A program made the translations under genes and the position numbers. The notes beneath the pieces were generated by a model. That model was not told the DNA's origin. It worked only from the letters and a program-made list of their open reading frames with translations, and did no database searches. Shown one piece after another: positions 54,819 to 64,000 of a DNA stretch of 64,000 bases (position 1 is its first letter; the number at the start of each line of letters is the position of its first letter). The DNA comes from Saprospirales bacterium (GTDB lineage Bacteria; Bacteroidota; Bacteroidia; Chitinophagales; UBA8649), in contig PAPS01000009.1 of the NCBI GenBank assembly GCA_002708985.1, positions 43,683 to 107,682 on the forward strand, in the 5' to 3' direction.

Positions 54819-56399
54819 ATGACAAACCGAATCCAATTCAAAATTTTTGAGGCGAGTTGTACGTCAAAGCCAAGAAAATTTTTGCTTTTATCATGCCTAC
54901 TGGTTTGCATCGGTTTTGTGCGTAGTGCAATAGCCCAAGACGAAGAGCTAGACCCTCAGGATTTATCTTCGAATGAAGTAGTGTCAGAGACCAATGAAGC
55001 TACAGAGGGCGGTATAAGCGATGCTGATTCAATCCCTTTAGACGGTGGCGGAACTGCTGAAAATGCCGATGAAGCACCTAGTGGCGAAGAAGCCCTGTGG
55101 AACCAGGGTAAGGTATTATTTCAAGGTAAGTGTGCCTCTTGCCACCATCCTATTCGGGATGGTACAGGGCCAGCTTTATCAGGAGTCCGTCAACGTTGGA
55201 TAGATGATGGTGACTTCCAAGATAAATCAGGAGAAGAGTGGCTATACGAGTGGATTAGAAATAATAAAAGTGTTTTAGACGCAGGTCATCCCTATGCTAA
55301 TAATCTCTACAAGGAGTGGGGTGAAGCAAACATGAATTTGTTTGCTGGTCTTAAAGACGATGAAATCGATGCACTTCTCTACTACGTGGACAATTCTGCC
55401 CAGTTTGAACCTGTTGCAGCGGCCACGGATGTTTCCGCAGCAGATGACGGTGAAACAGGAGGTGGTATTGGACAAGAATTTTTAAGTAAATACCTAATTT
55501 TTATAGGGATAGGCCTTCTGCTTCTCGTCTTAATTCTAGCGAGAATTCAGTCCGTTCTTAAGCGCATTGAGCTGCAGAAACTTGGTCAGCCAATACCTCC
55601 TTATGTTCCGATATGGAAGAGCAAGCGTATCTACGCAGTGCTTGTCCCTCTTCTGCTTTTTGTGGGGGCTAAAGCATTGATGGAGTCAGCTATTGGTGTT
55701 GGACGTCAGCAAGCATATCAACCTGATCAACCCATCGCCTATTCTCATGCTTTACACGCAGGCCAGCTCAACATTGAGTGCCAATATTGCCACAGTGGGG
55801 CCAGCAAATCAAAGCATTCCAATATCCCATCAGCGGATGTTTGTATGAATTGTCACATGCAAGTCAATGCCAACTCGGAAGATAGAGGTCGTTCAGAGAT
55901 TGCCAAAATCTATGCTTCGGTGGGTTGGAATCCAAATTCTACTGGAGGCGGATCCTACATAGCGTATCCTGAATCTTTAGAAGCTGATGACTTAGATTCT
56001 ATGTATCGCACATATTTATCCCAAGACTACAGTGAGGAGGAACTTATGGATGATGCCATACAGAAGATTTTGACTGAAGATGTTAATGCCGTCACTGCCA
56101 TGTATAACTCACCAATTCCATGGGTGCGCTTACACAATCTTCCTGACCACGTTTATTTTAATCACGCCCAGCATGTTAGTGCAGGAAATGTGGAGTGTCA
56201 AAGCTGTCATGGACCAATTCAAGAAATGGAAGTCGTATATCAATGGTCACCTTTATCGATGGGATGGTGTATAAATTGTCATAGAAACTCTGAGGTTGAT
56301 CAAACTAACCCTTATTACGAACAGCACTATCATAATTTGGCCGATGATGCTACCGTTGAGGATATTGGAGGTACTGAGTGTCAAAAATGTCATTATTAA
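54819..56399 (+). CDS. actA: Alternative complex III multiheme cytochrome c subunit ActA, with fused N-terminal monoheme domain
   Basis: 526 residues from the ATG at 54819. A signal peptide ends near 'FVRSAIAQ'. An N-terminal cytochrome c domain has CASCH (about residue 107); a membrane helix ('YLIFIGIGLLLLVLILARI') and a second one ('YAVLVPLLLFVGAKALM') follow. The C-terminal part has five further CxxCH sites: CQYCH, CMNCH, CQSCH, CINCH and CQKCH, giving six haems in total. ActA passes electrons from the ActB/ActC core to the monohaem subunit. It leads the operon actABCDEF. Confidence 0.93.
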   Translation: MTNRIQFKIFEASCTSKPRKFLLLSCLLVCIGFVRSAIAQDEELDPQDLSSNEVVSETNEATEGGISDADSIPLDGGGTAENADEAPSGEEALWNQGKVLFQGKCASCHHPIRDGTGPALSGVRQRWIDDGDFQDKSGEEWLYEWIRNNKSVLDAGHPYANNLYKEWGEANMNLFAGLKDDEIDALLYYVDNSAQFEPVAAATDVSAADDGETGGGIGQEFLSKYLIFIGIGLLLLVLILARIQSVLKRIELQKLGQPIPPYVPIWKSKRIYAVLVPLLLFVGAKALMESAIGVGRQQAYQPDQPIAYSHALHAGQLNIECQYCHSGASKSKHSNIPSADVCMNCHMQVNANSEDRGRSEIAKIYASVGWNPNSTGGGSYIAYPESLEADDLDSMYRTYLSQDYSEEELMDDAIQKILTEDVNAVTAMYNSPIPWVRLHNLPDHVYFNHAQHVSAGNVECQSCHGPIQEMEVVYQWSPLSMGWCINCHRNSEVDQTNPYYEQHYHNLADDATVEDIGGTECQKCHY

Positions 56400-56411
56400 G
56401 AATTTTAGATT

Positions 56412-59400
56412 ATGAGTGAGCTAGAATCTAATAAGAACAAAAAGTACTGGGGAAGTATCCACGAACTGCGTGATTCCACCTACACTGAAAAGTATGAGGA
56501 TGGTGATTTGGAGTACCTAAAAGATGTTAGGGAGGTCATTTCAAAGGAGAAAACAGGTCGAAGAGACTTTTTGAAAATGTTAGGGTTTAGCGTTGGTGCA
56601 GCAACTGTTGCCGCGGCATGTAAACGTCCTATTCGCAAATCTATTCCTTATCAAACGACGCAAGATGGGCTAATACCAGGAATCCCTAACTATTATGCCT
56701 CTTCCTACATTGCCAATGGCGACTTTAATAGTGTTAAAGTAAAATGTCGTGAAGGTCGGCCTATCCTAATAGAGGGATTATCATCGGGATATTCTAGAGG
56801 TGATGTTCACTTGAGAGCACTCGGAAGTTTGATTAACTTATACGACCACGCCCGTATTAAAAGTCCTAAAATTGGTGGCAAAGATGTTTCATGGGAGAAG
56901 CTTGATACATCGGTAATTGCCAACCTTAAAAAGGCAGATTCAGAGGGCAAAGAAGTTGTGCTGCTAACAGGCACTGAGATAAGTCCATCAGTTATCAAGG
57001 CTTATAAAGTTCTACAAGAGGCTTATCCTAACATTCAGAATATCCAATATGACCCGATTTCTTACTCTGGGATACTCGATGCGCATAAAGAATTGTTTGG
57101 AAATCGCGCAATTCGAGAGATTTATTTTGATAAAGCGGACTTAATCGTATCAGTAGGAGCAGACTTTCTGGGTTCTTGGATAAGTCCTACTAGATTTTCT
57201 ACTGAATATGTTTCAAGAAGAAAGGTATCCAAAGAGGATACGAATATGAATCGTCATATTCAGATTGAATCTGTTCCTAGTCTAGCTGGATCGAATGCGG
57301 ATTTACGAATCCCTGTCATGCCTTCTGAAGAGCATCTTGCATTGGTTCAAATTTACAATTACATAGCTGAGAAATTGGGTAAAGAGACCACAAGTGTCTC
57401 ATTCAATGATAGCCGTATTGCTTCAGTAGCTGAGGAACTTTTCGCATGCCAGGGAAATTCAGTTCTTGTTTCTGGTTCTAATGATAAGGATGCTCAAATC
57501 TTAGTTATACTAATTAATACGATGCTTGGTAATTATGGAAATACAATTTCCAATTCCGTAACGTATAACCTAAAAAAAGGAGATGACAGCGCTGTACATG
57601 ATATGCTAATCCGAATGGAAAAAGGTGAGATTTCCGGCATCATCATGGATGATTCTAACCCATTTTATAATCTAGGGAATAGCTTCGAAAAGGCCTTCTT
57701 AAAGTTAGATTTTAGCGTCTCTTTATCCAGTCGATTTAATGAGACTTCACGAAGGTGCACCTATGTTGCCCCTGATAACCACTGGTTAGAGTCTTGGGGT
57801 GATGCAATGCCGACCACAAATTATCTCGCTTCGTGCCAACCATGTATAGCTCCTTTATTTGATACTAGACAGCGCCTAGAGTCTGTACTCAGATGGAGTG
57901 GGATGTCCATGAAAGCTTATGATTTTATTCGTAAAGTGTGGTTCAGTGATTATTTTCAGCAGCAGTCCATATATCCTACCACCGGTTCGTTTTGGGATAG
58001 TATCATTCATGACGGTGGTCTCGAATTGCAGAGTGTTGACGTTGAAAGCCACACAGTAAAAAATAGTCATATAAATTCTGCTAAGCGATTAGCTGAAACT
58101 AATACTTCTAAAATGGAAGTAAGGTTTTATGAAAAGCCTCAAATTGGAGATGGACATTATTGTGACAACCCTTGGATGCAAGAATTAGCTGATCCAATAA
58201 CAAGAATTAGTTGGGATAATTACATTGTCGCCAACCCAAAGTGGGTCGAAGAAAACAACCTTCTAGATAATTTTAAGGCACGTACCTATCAAAAGGTTAT
58301 GCTAAAAACCAATGATGGAGTGGTTACTTTGCCAATCGTGGCGCTGCCAGGGACTCCTTACGGCTCTTTTGGTGTGTGCTTTGGTTATGGAAGAAAGCAT
58401 ACGCTGCACTCAGACTATGAGAGGGGATCTTCTATTTATCATCTTACAAATAGAGTGGGTAATTCCATGAAATTTACAGATGAAGTCAATGAGATTAAGT
58501 GGGTTGAAGATGGATATAAGGTTGCCATAATACAGCAACACCATGGTTTAACGCACAAAACACTTGGATCAGATGATGAAAGTATGTTTGTTACTGAACA
58601 AACAAGACAAGTAGTTAAGGAAACGACGTTGGCAGAATATAAAGAAGACCCGTGGAGTGGAAACACCATTGCCGGCCAGCGTAGAGATAAGTGGCTTAAG
58701 CACCATTTGACGTCTCTTTATGGTGAAACAGCCTGGGACGATGATAAACCTTTCGAATACTATTATGGAGGAGCGCATGCAAAGAAACAAGGCGATGGAC
58801 ATCATTGGGGTCTTGCAATTGATCTAAATGCTTGTACTGGTTGTGGGGCATGTGTAGTTGCCTGTCATGCTGAGAACAATGTCCCAGTTGTTGGGCAAGA
58901 GGAGGTCCACAGAGGGCACGAGATGAACTGGGTTCGCATAGATAAATATCATACAGGCGACGAAGATAATCCCGATGTAGTTTTTCAGCTTATGATGTGC
59001 CAGCACTGCGATAACGCTCCTTGTGAAAACGTTTGTCCTGTAGCTGCTACGAACCATAGCAGTGAAGGCCTTAATCAGATGACGTATAACCGCTGTATCG
59101 GAACAAGATACTGTGCTAATAACTGCCCTTACAAAGTGCGTCGTTTCAATTGGTTTGATTACCAAGGGGCAGATAGTTTCAGTGATCGAGAGGGATTTTG
59201 GGGCCTCGATAATGATTTTGATGGCGCTCGGAGTCATGAAGGGGGACAACTCGGAATGCATGATCCTTTACGTCGAATGGTGCTCAATCCAGATGTAACT
59301 GTACGATCAAGAGGGGTTATCGAGAAATGTTCTCTCTGTGTGCAAAGAATTCAGTTAGCTAAGTTAGAAGCCAAAATTGAAAAGAGAGGTTTAGATGATG

Positions 59401-59591
59401 AAACCATTAGAACTGCTTGTCAAACGGCTTGTGGTGCTGATGCAATTGTTTTTGGAGACACAAATAATCAACAATCTGAGGTATTTAAAAAGTGGAGTGA
59501 TGAGCGTGCTTTCGGTGTAATCGAGGAAATACACACCCTTCCTTCTGTGCAATATCTTACAAAGGTTAGAAACAAAACTAAAAAGTCCTAA
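56412..59591 (+). CDS. actB: Alternative complex III iron-sulfur subunit ActB (TAT-type, molybdopterin oxidoreductase-like)
   Basis: 1059 residues. A TAT-like signal with lipobox ('[20 protein letters not shown]' then Cys) is preceded by an unusual 50-residue extension. The long first part (about 90-770) has the molybdopterin oxidoreductase fold without a cofactor. The C-terminal ferredoxin-like part holds four cluster motifs: '[11 protein letters not shown]', '[13 protein letters not shown]', '[11 protein letters not shown]' and 'CSLCVQR' with 'CQTAC'. In known structures these hold three [4Fe-4S] and one [3Fe-4S]. It transfers electrons from quinol to ActA on the periplasmic side. Confidence 0.95.
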   Translation: MSELESNKNKKYWGSIHELRDSTYTEKYEDGDLEYLKDVREVISKEKTGRRDFLKMLGFSVGAATVAAACKRPIRKSIPYQTTQDGLIPGIPNYYASSYIANGDFNSVKVKCREGRPILIEGLSSGYSRGDVHLRALGSLINLYDHARIKSPKIGGKDVSWEKLDTSVIANLKKADSEGKEVVLLTGTEISPSVIKAYKVLQEAYPNIQNIQYDPISYSGILDAHKELFGNRAIREIYFDKADLIVSVGADFLGSWISPTRFSTEYVSRRKVSKEDTNMNRHIQIESVPSLAGSNADLRIPVMPSEEHLALVQIYNYIAEKLGKETTSVSFNDSRIASVAEELFACQGNSVLVSGSNDKDAQILVILINTMLGNYGNTISNSVTYNLKKGDDSAVHDMLIRMEKGEISGIIMDDSNPFYNLGNSFEKAFLKLDFSVSLSSRFNETSRRCTYVAPDNHWLESWGDAMPTTNYLASCQPCIAPLFDTRQRLESVLRWSGMSMKAYDFIRKVWFSDYFQQQSIYPTTGSFWDSIIHDGGLELQSVDVESHTVKNSHINSAKRLAETNTSKMEVRFYEKPQIGDGHYCDNPWMQELADPITRISWDNYIVANPKWVEENNLLDNFKARTYQKVMLKTNDGVVTLPIVALPGTPYGSFGVCFGYGRKHTLHSDYERGSSIYHLTNRVGNSMKFTDEVNEIKWVEDGYKVAIIQQHHGLTHKTLGSDDESMFVTEQTRQVVKETTLAEYKEDPWSGNTIAGQRRDKWLKHHLTSLYGETAWDDDKPFEYYYGGAHAKKQGDGHHWGLAIDLNACTGCGACVVACHAENNVPVVGQEEVHRGHEMNWVRIDKYHTGDEDNPDVVFQLMMCQHCDNAPCENVCPVAATNHSSEGLNQMTYNRCIGTRYCANNCPYKVRRFNWFDYQGADSFSDREGFWGLDNDFDGARSHEGGQLGMHDPLRRMVLNPDVTVRSRGVIEKCSLCVQRIQLAKLEAKIEKRGLDDETIRTACQTACGADAIVFGDTNNQQSEVFKKWSDERAFGVIEEIHTLPSVQYLTKVRNKTKKS

Positions 59592-59593
59592 AC

Positions 59594-61117
59594 ATGAGTA
59601 ATTACGAATCACCCATAAGGGAACCGCTCATAACCGGAGATAAGTCTTATTCCCAAATTACCACAGATATTGTGGGTACGACGGAGAAAAGCCCTCCTAT
59701 GTCATGGTTTATTGCTTTCGGTATTGCCGGGGCTTGCGCCACTTTTGGTATTGTTGGTATTCTGTACCTCCTGTGGCAAGGTGTTGGCGTTTGGGGTCTT
59801 AATAGAACGGTTAACTGGGCCTGGGATATTACTAATTTTGTGTGGTGGGTAGGAATTGGTCATGCCGGGACATTAATTTCTGCTGTTCTTCTGTTGTTCC
59901 GTCAAAAGTGGCGCACGGGAATTAACCGAGCTGCGGAAGCAATGACAATCTTCGCGGTAGTATGTGCAGGTCTTTTTCCGGGAATTCATATGGGTCGAAT
60001 ATGGTTAGCATTCTTCATTTTCCCGTATCCTAATACAAGAGGTCCTCTATGGGTCAACTTTAACTCTCCTTTACTTTGGGACGTTTTTGCCATTTCGACC
60101 TATCTGACTGTATCCCTGCTGTTTTGGTATTCGGGGCTTATGCCAGATTTTGCAACGATTCGAGATCGTTCCAAAGGCAAACTTCGAAAATATATCTATA
60201 ATGTATTGAGTTTTGGGTGGACAGGAACTGCCAAGCAATGGCAGCGTTTTGAGTCTTTATCATTGATTTTAGCGGGATTAGCTACTCCTCTTGTTCTTTC
60301 GGTCCACACTATCGTATCATTTGATTTTGCTACGTCAGTTATTCCTGGATGGCACACTACGATATTCCCGCCATATTTTGTGGCAGGAGCGATTTTTTCT
60401 GGTTTTGCCATGGTATTGACGCTTATGATAATAACTAGAAAAGTATTGAAGCTTGAGGATTATATTACTATTGCTCACATCGAATCGATGAACAAGGTCA
60501 TTGTTCTCACGGGATCAATTGTAGGTATAGCGTACATCACAGAGCTTTTTACCGCATGGTACTCTGGATATCTATATGAGCAGTTCGCCTTCTACAATAG
60601 AGCGTTTGGACCTTATATGTGGGCCTACTTTATTATGATGGGATGTAACGTTATTTCTCCTCAAATTTTTTGGTTTAAGTTCGCACGGCGAAGCGTTGTG
60701 ATTTCTTTTGTGATGTCCATCTTTGTGAATATTGGAATGTGGTTTGAGCGTTTTGTTATCATTGTAACTTCTTTACACCGAGACTTTCTTCCTTCAAGTT
60801 GGATTTATTTCAAACCAACAATATGGGATGTTGCGATATATGTAGGGACAATTGGGATTTTCTTCACGCTATTCTTACTCTTTGCACGAACATTTCCTGT
60901 AATCGCAATTGCTGAGGTAAAATCAATTTTTTCCTCCTCCTCGGCAGCGGCTAAAAAGCGACAGGTGTCTCAAGATAACGAGAATGCAGAGCGTTTTAAA
61001 GGAGCTCCAGGCATTCCATATGCGCATGCGGAGTATTCAGATCAAGTAAGCGGTAAATCAAAAATTTCTTTTAATGCGGAAGACTTGCTATTGACAAAAG
61101 AAAAAGTTAAAAATTAA
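59594..61117 (+). CDS. actC: Alternative complex III quinol-binding membrane subunit ActC (NrfD/PsrC-like)
   Basis: 507 residues with about ten membrane helices. '[20 protein letters not shown]' and '[19 protein letters not shown]' are typical NrfD/PsrC blocks with the conserved His and Asp/Glu environment of the quinol site. It starts 2 bp after actB. It oxidises menaquinol and may contribute to proton translocation. Confidence 0.95.
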   Translation: MSNYESPIREPLITGDKSYSQITTDIVGTTEKSPPMSWFIAFGIAGACATFGIVGILYLLWQGVGVWGLNRTVNWAWDITNFVWWVGIGHAGTLISAVLLLFRQKWRTGINRAAEAMTIFAVVCAGLFPGIHMGRIWLAFFIFPYPNTRGPLWVNFNSPLLWDVFAISTYLTVSLLFWYSGLMPDFATIRDRSKGKLRKYIYNVLSFGWTGTAKQWQRFESLSLILAGLATPLVLSVHTIVSFDFATSVIPGWHTTIFPPYFVAGAIFSGFAMVLTLMIITRKVLKLEDYITIAHIESMNKVIVLTGSIVGIAYITELFTAWYSGYLYEQFAFYNRAFGPYMWAYFIMMGCNVISPQIFWFKFARRSVVISFVMSIFVNIGMWFERFVIIVTSLHRDFLPSSWIYFKPTIWDVAIYVGTIGIFFTLFLLFARTFPVIAIAEVKSIFSSSSAAAKKRQVSQDNENAERFKGAPGIPYAHAEYSDQVSGKSKISFNAEDLLLTKEKVKN

Positions 61118-61119
61118 CT

Positions 61120-61704
61120 ATGGCTAGCGAAAGATTTATGATCGGCTTATTTAGCCACGAGGATAATCTGCTCGAAGCAGTTCGTGCTTTACGTGAAAAG
61201 AAGTTGGAGATAACAGATGCGCTCACTCCCTTTCCAGTTCACGGTCTAGAACACGAATTGGGATATAAGGATAGTCGATTACATACGGCAGGATTTATAT
61301 TCGGCTTAACTGGATTATTATTTGCATTGACTTTTATGACGTGGATTAACACCAAAAACTATCCAATTAATTACGGTGGAAAGCCACAATTTGCATTGCC
61401 CTCTTTTATACCAGTGACTTTTGAACTTACCATTCTCTTTGCAGCAGTCGGCATGGTAATTGTGTATTGCGTTCGAAATGGATTAGCCCTAGGTCGCGTA
61501 CCAAGAATATATGATGATCGCATAACAGACGATCGGTTTGCATTGGTTTTTGCAATTGACGAAAAGAGAACAGCAGATCAATTAAATGCCATTCGAGATA
61601 TACTAGTTGAGCATGGTGTTGCCGAGATTAAGGCTAAAGAGTTTAGCGATGACGATGAAGTATTTGAATCTTCAACGATTCGATTAAATGAAGAAAGTAA
61701 GTAA
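61120..61704 (+). CDS. actD: Alternative complex III subunit ActD (DUF3341)
   Basis: 194 residues. A cytoplasmic N-terminal part ('FMIGLFSHEDNLLEAVRALR') precedes two membrane helices ('TAGFIFGLTGLLFALTFM' and 'TFELTILFAAVGMVIVYCV'). The DUF3341 layout and its position between actC and actE identify it. It starts 2 bp after actC. Confidence 0.93.
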   Translation: MASERFMIGLFSHEDNLLEAVRALREKKLEITDALTPFPVHGLEHELGYKDSRLHTAGFIFGLTGLLFALTFMTWINTKNYPINYGGKPQFALPSFIPVTFELTILFAAVGMVIVYCVRNGLALGRVPRIYDDRITDDRFALVFAIDEKRTADQLNAIRDILVEHGVAEIKAKEFSDDDEVFESSTIRLNEESK

Positions 61705-61705
61705 A

Positions 61706-62590
61706 ATGAAGTTTCAGAAGGACATACTTTTTTTCTCCATAATAGTGGCTATCGCAGTTACTGCCTGCAAGCCTGAGGGTAATAGTCCTGGCTATGTATA
61801 CATGCCGGATATGGACTATTCTACAGCTTATGAAACCTTTTCTTCTTTGAAAAACGATAAGACAGACTTTACAGATACTATCAGTGCTCGTCCAATTCTT
61901 CCTGGGACTATCCCATACGGAAGCCTAGATCAAAATGTAGAAGGTCGATCAAATGAATTCATTCGTCGATCAAGTGTTTACACCCATTATTATGACGATC
62001 CTTATGCCTCCAATGGACAATATGCTGCCATTGAGGGAGCAAATCGAGAAAATTCTAGGGATTTAATCAATCCACTGCCTTATTCAGACGAGGCACTTGA
62101 ACTTGGCGAGAAAATATATGAAGTCAACTGTTTGATGTGCCATGGTGAAAAAGGAGAGGGAAATGGATGGATATACAATCCAGATGGACCCTACAGTGCC
62201 ATGCCAGCGAACTACTACACTGTTTTTTACGAAATGGAAAGTGAGGGTGTTTCTCTGGGTAATCATATTACAGATGGCATTGCTTTTCATTCAATTACCT
62301 ATGGAAAAGGTAAAATGGGAGCACATAATTGGTTAACACCAGAAGAACGGTGGGCAGTCATTCACTATATACGCGATCTCGGTGAAGCACTAATTCCTGC
62401 TGATGCTGCGTTTTATGAAAAAACACGAACCCAATTAGCAGAAGAAATGGAGGCTATGGGCCACCAGACTCACGATGCTGAGATGAGTGAAAGCCATGAA
62501 GAGGGTGGTCATGAATCTTCGGAGCATAAAGATCACCGCGATAATGAGGAGGCAAACCCTGCGGAAGAACACGACCACGCAATGAACTGA
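61706..62590 (+). CDS. actE: Alternative complex III monohaem cytochrome c lipoprotein ActE with His-rich tail
   Basis: 294 residues from the ATG at 61706, 1 bp after the actD stop; the track start (61688) is inside actD. The lipoprotein signal ends in 'VTAC'. One haem motif, 'CLMCHGEKGEGNG', lies near residue 146, and a distal Met ligand is likely in 'KGKMGAHNW'. The last ~45 residues are rich in His, Glu and Asp ('HEEGGHESSEHKDHRDNEE'). ActE is the exit cytochrome that hands electrons to the terminal oxidase or a soluble carrier. Confidence 0.93.
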   Translation: MKFQKDILFFSIIVAIAVTACKPEGNSPGYVYMPDMDYSTAYETFSSLKNDKTDFTDTISARPILPGTIPYGSLDQNVEGRSNEFIRRSSVYTHYYDDPYASNGQYAAIEGANRENSRDLINPLPYSDEALELGEKIYEVNCLMCHGEKGEGNGWIYNPDGPYSAMPANYYTVFYEMESEGVSLGNHITDGIAFHSITYGKGKMGAHNWLTPEERWAVIHYIRDLGEALIPADAAFYEKTRTQLAEEMEAMGHQTHDAEMSESHEEGGHESSEHKDHRDNEEANPAEEHDHAMN

Positions 62591-62601
62591 GAGGAATAAC
62601 T

Positions 62602-64000
62602 ATGGAAAGTCACGAATCAAAAATCTTTAATTATTCCAAGCAGGCGAAGAAAATCGCTTTTATATGTATGGGACTTGGAGTATTGGGTATCGTACTCTCA
62701 ATTGTGCTACCCGATATGTCGGCTAATCATTACAGTCGATTTTGGTCAAACCTCTTACTAAATACCTATTATTTCGCAGGTATCGCTATTACAGGGTTAT
62801 TTTTCTTGTCAGCTCACCAGTTAGGTTATGGAGGGTGGCATGTTTTATTTAAACGTGTTCCGTTGGCTATGAGTCGTTACCTATACATAATATTTGGCTT
62901 AGTTGCTCTCATCACTGCAGGGCTGCTTATGGATTGGCATTCGTTATATGGTCATTGGGCTCACCCCCATGAGGTAGCATATGCTGATAGTGGAATAGCA
63001 GAGGCTGACCGAATTGTAGTGAGCAAGAGTCCCTTCCTGAACAAGACTATGTTTGCGGTAATTGTGCCCGGATTTTTCTTGATGTGGGCTTTATTCTCCA
63101 CGGCATTTACGAAACGAATGACTTTTATTAAGTCATTTAAAGAGTACAATCAATCTAAGTACTTGTCCGCTTTATTTATTCTTGTTTTTGCCGTTTCAAT
63201 GTCTGTGTTATCGTGGATGTTTATTATGAGTCTTGACCCTCACTGGTATTCTACTTTGTTTGGTTGGTATAATTTCGCAAGCTATACAGTAGCGGGGTTT
63301 GCTTTTATGATTTTGATTTTACTCTATCTTAAGAGTAAAGGAAGCTATCCACACCTTGATGAAAACCACCTACATGACTTAGGTAAATATCTTTTCGGTT
63401 TTTCGGTGTTCTACACCTACCTCTGGTTTTCTCAATACCTATTGATTTGGTATGCAAATATTCCTGAAGCAACGATCTGGTATACAAAACGCATGGAAGA
63501 ACCTCTTTTCAAGTTTCTCTTTTTCTTCACCCTATTAATCAATTTTCCACTGCCCTTGTTGGTTTTGATGCGCAGAGGTGCTAAACGAAAACTAAAAGTT
63601 CTAGGCTTCGTTGCTGTAATGATGATATTTGGTCACTATTTGGACTTTTATGGAATGGTAATGTTCGAACCTAATGCGGTAGTAGAGCACCATGGTGATC
63701 ATCATGAAGAAGGACATGATAATCATCATGGGGAGCATGTAGGTGATGTAAGTCATGATGGCCATCTTGTGCAAGCAAGCGGAGATAATCATGATGCTGC
63801 AGATACCTACCTGTTAGCAGATGCAGGGGATCATCATGATGACCATGCTCATGGTGATGACCATCATGACGAAGCGAGTCACAAAGAAGACCATGCTCAT
63901 GGTGATGACCATCATGACGAAGCGAGTCACAAAGAAGATCATGCTCATGGTGATGACCATCATGACGAAGCGAGTCACAAAGAAGATCATGCTCATGGTG
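62602..64000 (+). CDS. actF: Alternative complex III membrane subunit ActF, 3' partial, with His/Asp-rich insertion
   Basis: The ORF starts at ATG 62602, 11 bp after actE, and stays open to the window end (466 codons), so it is missing from the track. About nine membrane helices are visible up to 'FVAVMMIFGHYLDFYGMVMF' (residues about 335-355), the block which in other ActF proteins precedes a last helix. Here it is followed by more than 100 residues rich in His, Asp and Glu, including at least 3.3 copies of a 16-residue unit 'DHAHGDDHHDEASHKE'. The helices are homologous to ActC (NrfD/PsrC type), and the core role is quinol-complex structure and possibly proton transfer. Whether the last helix and stop follow normally is not visible. 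Confidence 0.92.
   Translation, partial: MESHESKIFNYSKQAKKIAFICMGLGVLGIVLSIVLPDMSANHYSRFWSNLLLNTYYFAGIAITGLFFLSAHQLGYGGWHVLFKRVPLAMSRYLYIIFGLVALITAGLLMDWHSLYGHWAHPHEVAYADSGIAEADRIVVSKSPFLNKTMFAVIVPGFFLMWALFSTAFTKRMTFIKSFKEYNQSKYLSALFILVFAVSMSVLSWMFIMSLDPHWYSTLFGWYNFASYTVAGFAFMILILLYLKSKGSYPHLDENHLHDLGKYLFGFSVFYTYLWFSQYLLIWYANIPEATIWYTKRMEEPLFKFLFFFTLLINFPLPLLVLMRRGAKRKLKVLGFVAVMMIFGHYLDFYGMVMFEPNAVVEHHGDHHEEGHDNHHGEHVGDVSHDGHLVQASGDNHDAADTYLLADAGDHHDDHAHGDDHHDEASHKEDHAHGDDHHDEASHKEDHAHGDDHHDEASHKEDHAHG
63841..64000 (+). repeat. 48-bp in-frame tandem repeats in actF
   Basis: Units at 63841-63888, 63889-63936 and 63937-63984, with a fourth beginning at 63985 and cut by the window end. The units are identical except for a silent GAC/GAT difference in the first codon. 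Each encodes DHAHGDDHHDEASHKE. Near-perfect identity points to recent expansion or active homogenisation. Confidence 0.95.

Noticed and set aside
58824-59261. 145-aa minus-strand ORF inside actB
   Set aside because: It is opposite well-conserved ferredoxin motifs and shows no recognisable family; it is a shadow ORF.
56412-59591. An active molybdopterin oxidoreductase
   Set aside because: The fold resembles molybdoenzymes, but the gene lies in an alternative complex III operon, where ActB lacks the cofactor; it works as an iron-sulfur electron carrier.
63814-63996. Minus-strand 60-aa ORF with a repeated hydrophobic unit (MSMIFFVTRFVMMVIT)
   Set aside because: It is the antisense reading of the His/Asp repeats; its apparent membrane repeat is a by-product of codon complementarity.
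63841-64000. Direct repeats at regular spacing that could suggest a CRISPR array
   Set aside because: The 48-bp units are contiguous without unique spacers, are in frame with actF and differ only at a silent position. They are coding minisatellite repeats.

Overview
The window reads as a stretch of a Bacteroidota chromosome, most likely from a marine or aquatic relative of the Flavobacteriales; the family cannot be fixed from sequence reading alone. Diagnostic points are T9SS components and cargo (PorZ, a PorE-like OmpA lipoprotein candidate, proteins with Por-type and gliding-type C-terminal domains), the quinol:cytochrome c oxidoreductase alternative complex III (actABCDEF), BshA of bacillithiol synthesis, the zinc-finger-less TraR/DksA protein next to ileS and lspA, and promoters of the Bacteroidota TTG/TAnnTTTG type. 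I see no insertion sequence, prophage, CRISPR array, integrase or rRNA operon. It looks like core genome with a few accessory surface proteins.

Layout. 1-4111: RND efflux adaptor (5' end missing) and a large AcrB-like pump. 4195-10674: an alpha/beta hydrolase lipase, a NagZ/beta-lactamase fusion lipoprotein, an RlmL-type rRNA methyltransferase and a divergent MDR oxidoreductase. 10706-17388: porZ facing away from ileS, then traR/dksA and lspA. 17385-26890: an ABC exporter, rbfA with a LolE/FtsX-like permease, then a minus-strand run (yidD, S41 protease, tsaB, ArsR regulator, glpD) and divergent bshA. 27154-30886: two paralogous exported proteins, each followed by a strong terminator. 31247-34421: pyrD, a small membrane protein, an endonuclease/exonuclease/phosphatase-fold protein and a DUF962 (Mpo1-like) membrane protein. 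34448-40839: a SprB-repeat adhesin-like protein, flavodoxin, a second S41 protease and dapD. 40932-41004: tRNA-Lys. 41034-49918: nitronate monooxygenase-like protein, the PorE-like protein, pabB, purA, a STAS protein, a Fur-family regulator and relA/spoT. 50019-50100: tRNA-Leu. 50186-53460: tig-clpP-clpX. 53457-54635: a lipoprotein of unknown function. 54819-64000: the alternative complex III operon, with actF running off the right edge.

How the parts fit. The act genes encode the respiratory complex that oxidises menaquinol and passes electrons to a cytochrome oxidase whose genes probably lie just beyond the window. PorZ and the PorE-like protein serve secretion and surface attachment of cargo such as the three CTD-bearing proteins encoded here. 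tig-clpP-clpX is a protein quality-control operon; relA/spoT-fur-STAS-purA groups stringent response, metal or peroxide sensing and purine synthesis.

Most unusual features: a His/Asp-rich insertion in ActF built from at least 3.3 near-identical 48-bp in-frame repeats, paired with a His-rich tail on ActE; an RND pump with a predicted extra helix pair and without two textbook proton-relay residues; a secreted NagZ/serine hydrolase fusion; and very compact convergent gene ends, including a CTAG palindrome that supplies the stop codon of clpX and of the opposing gene.
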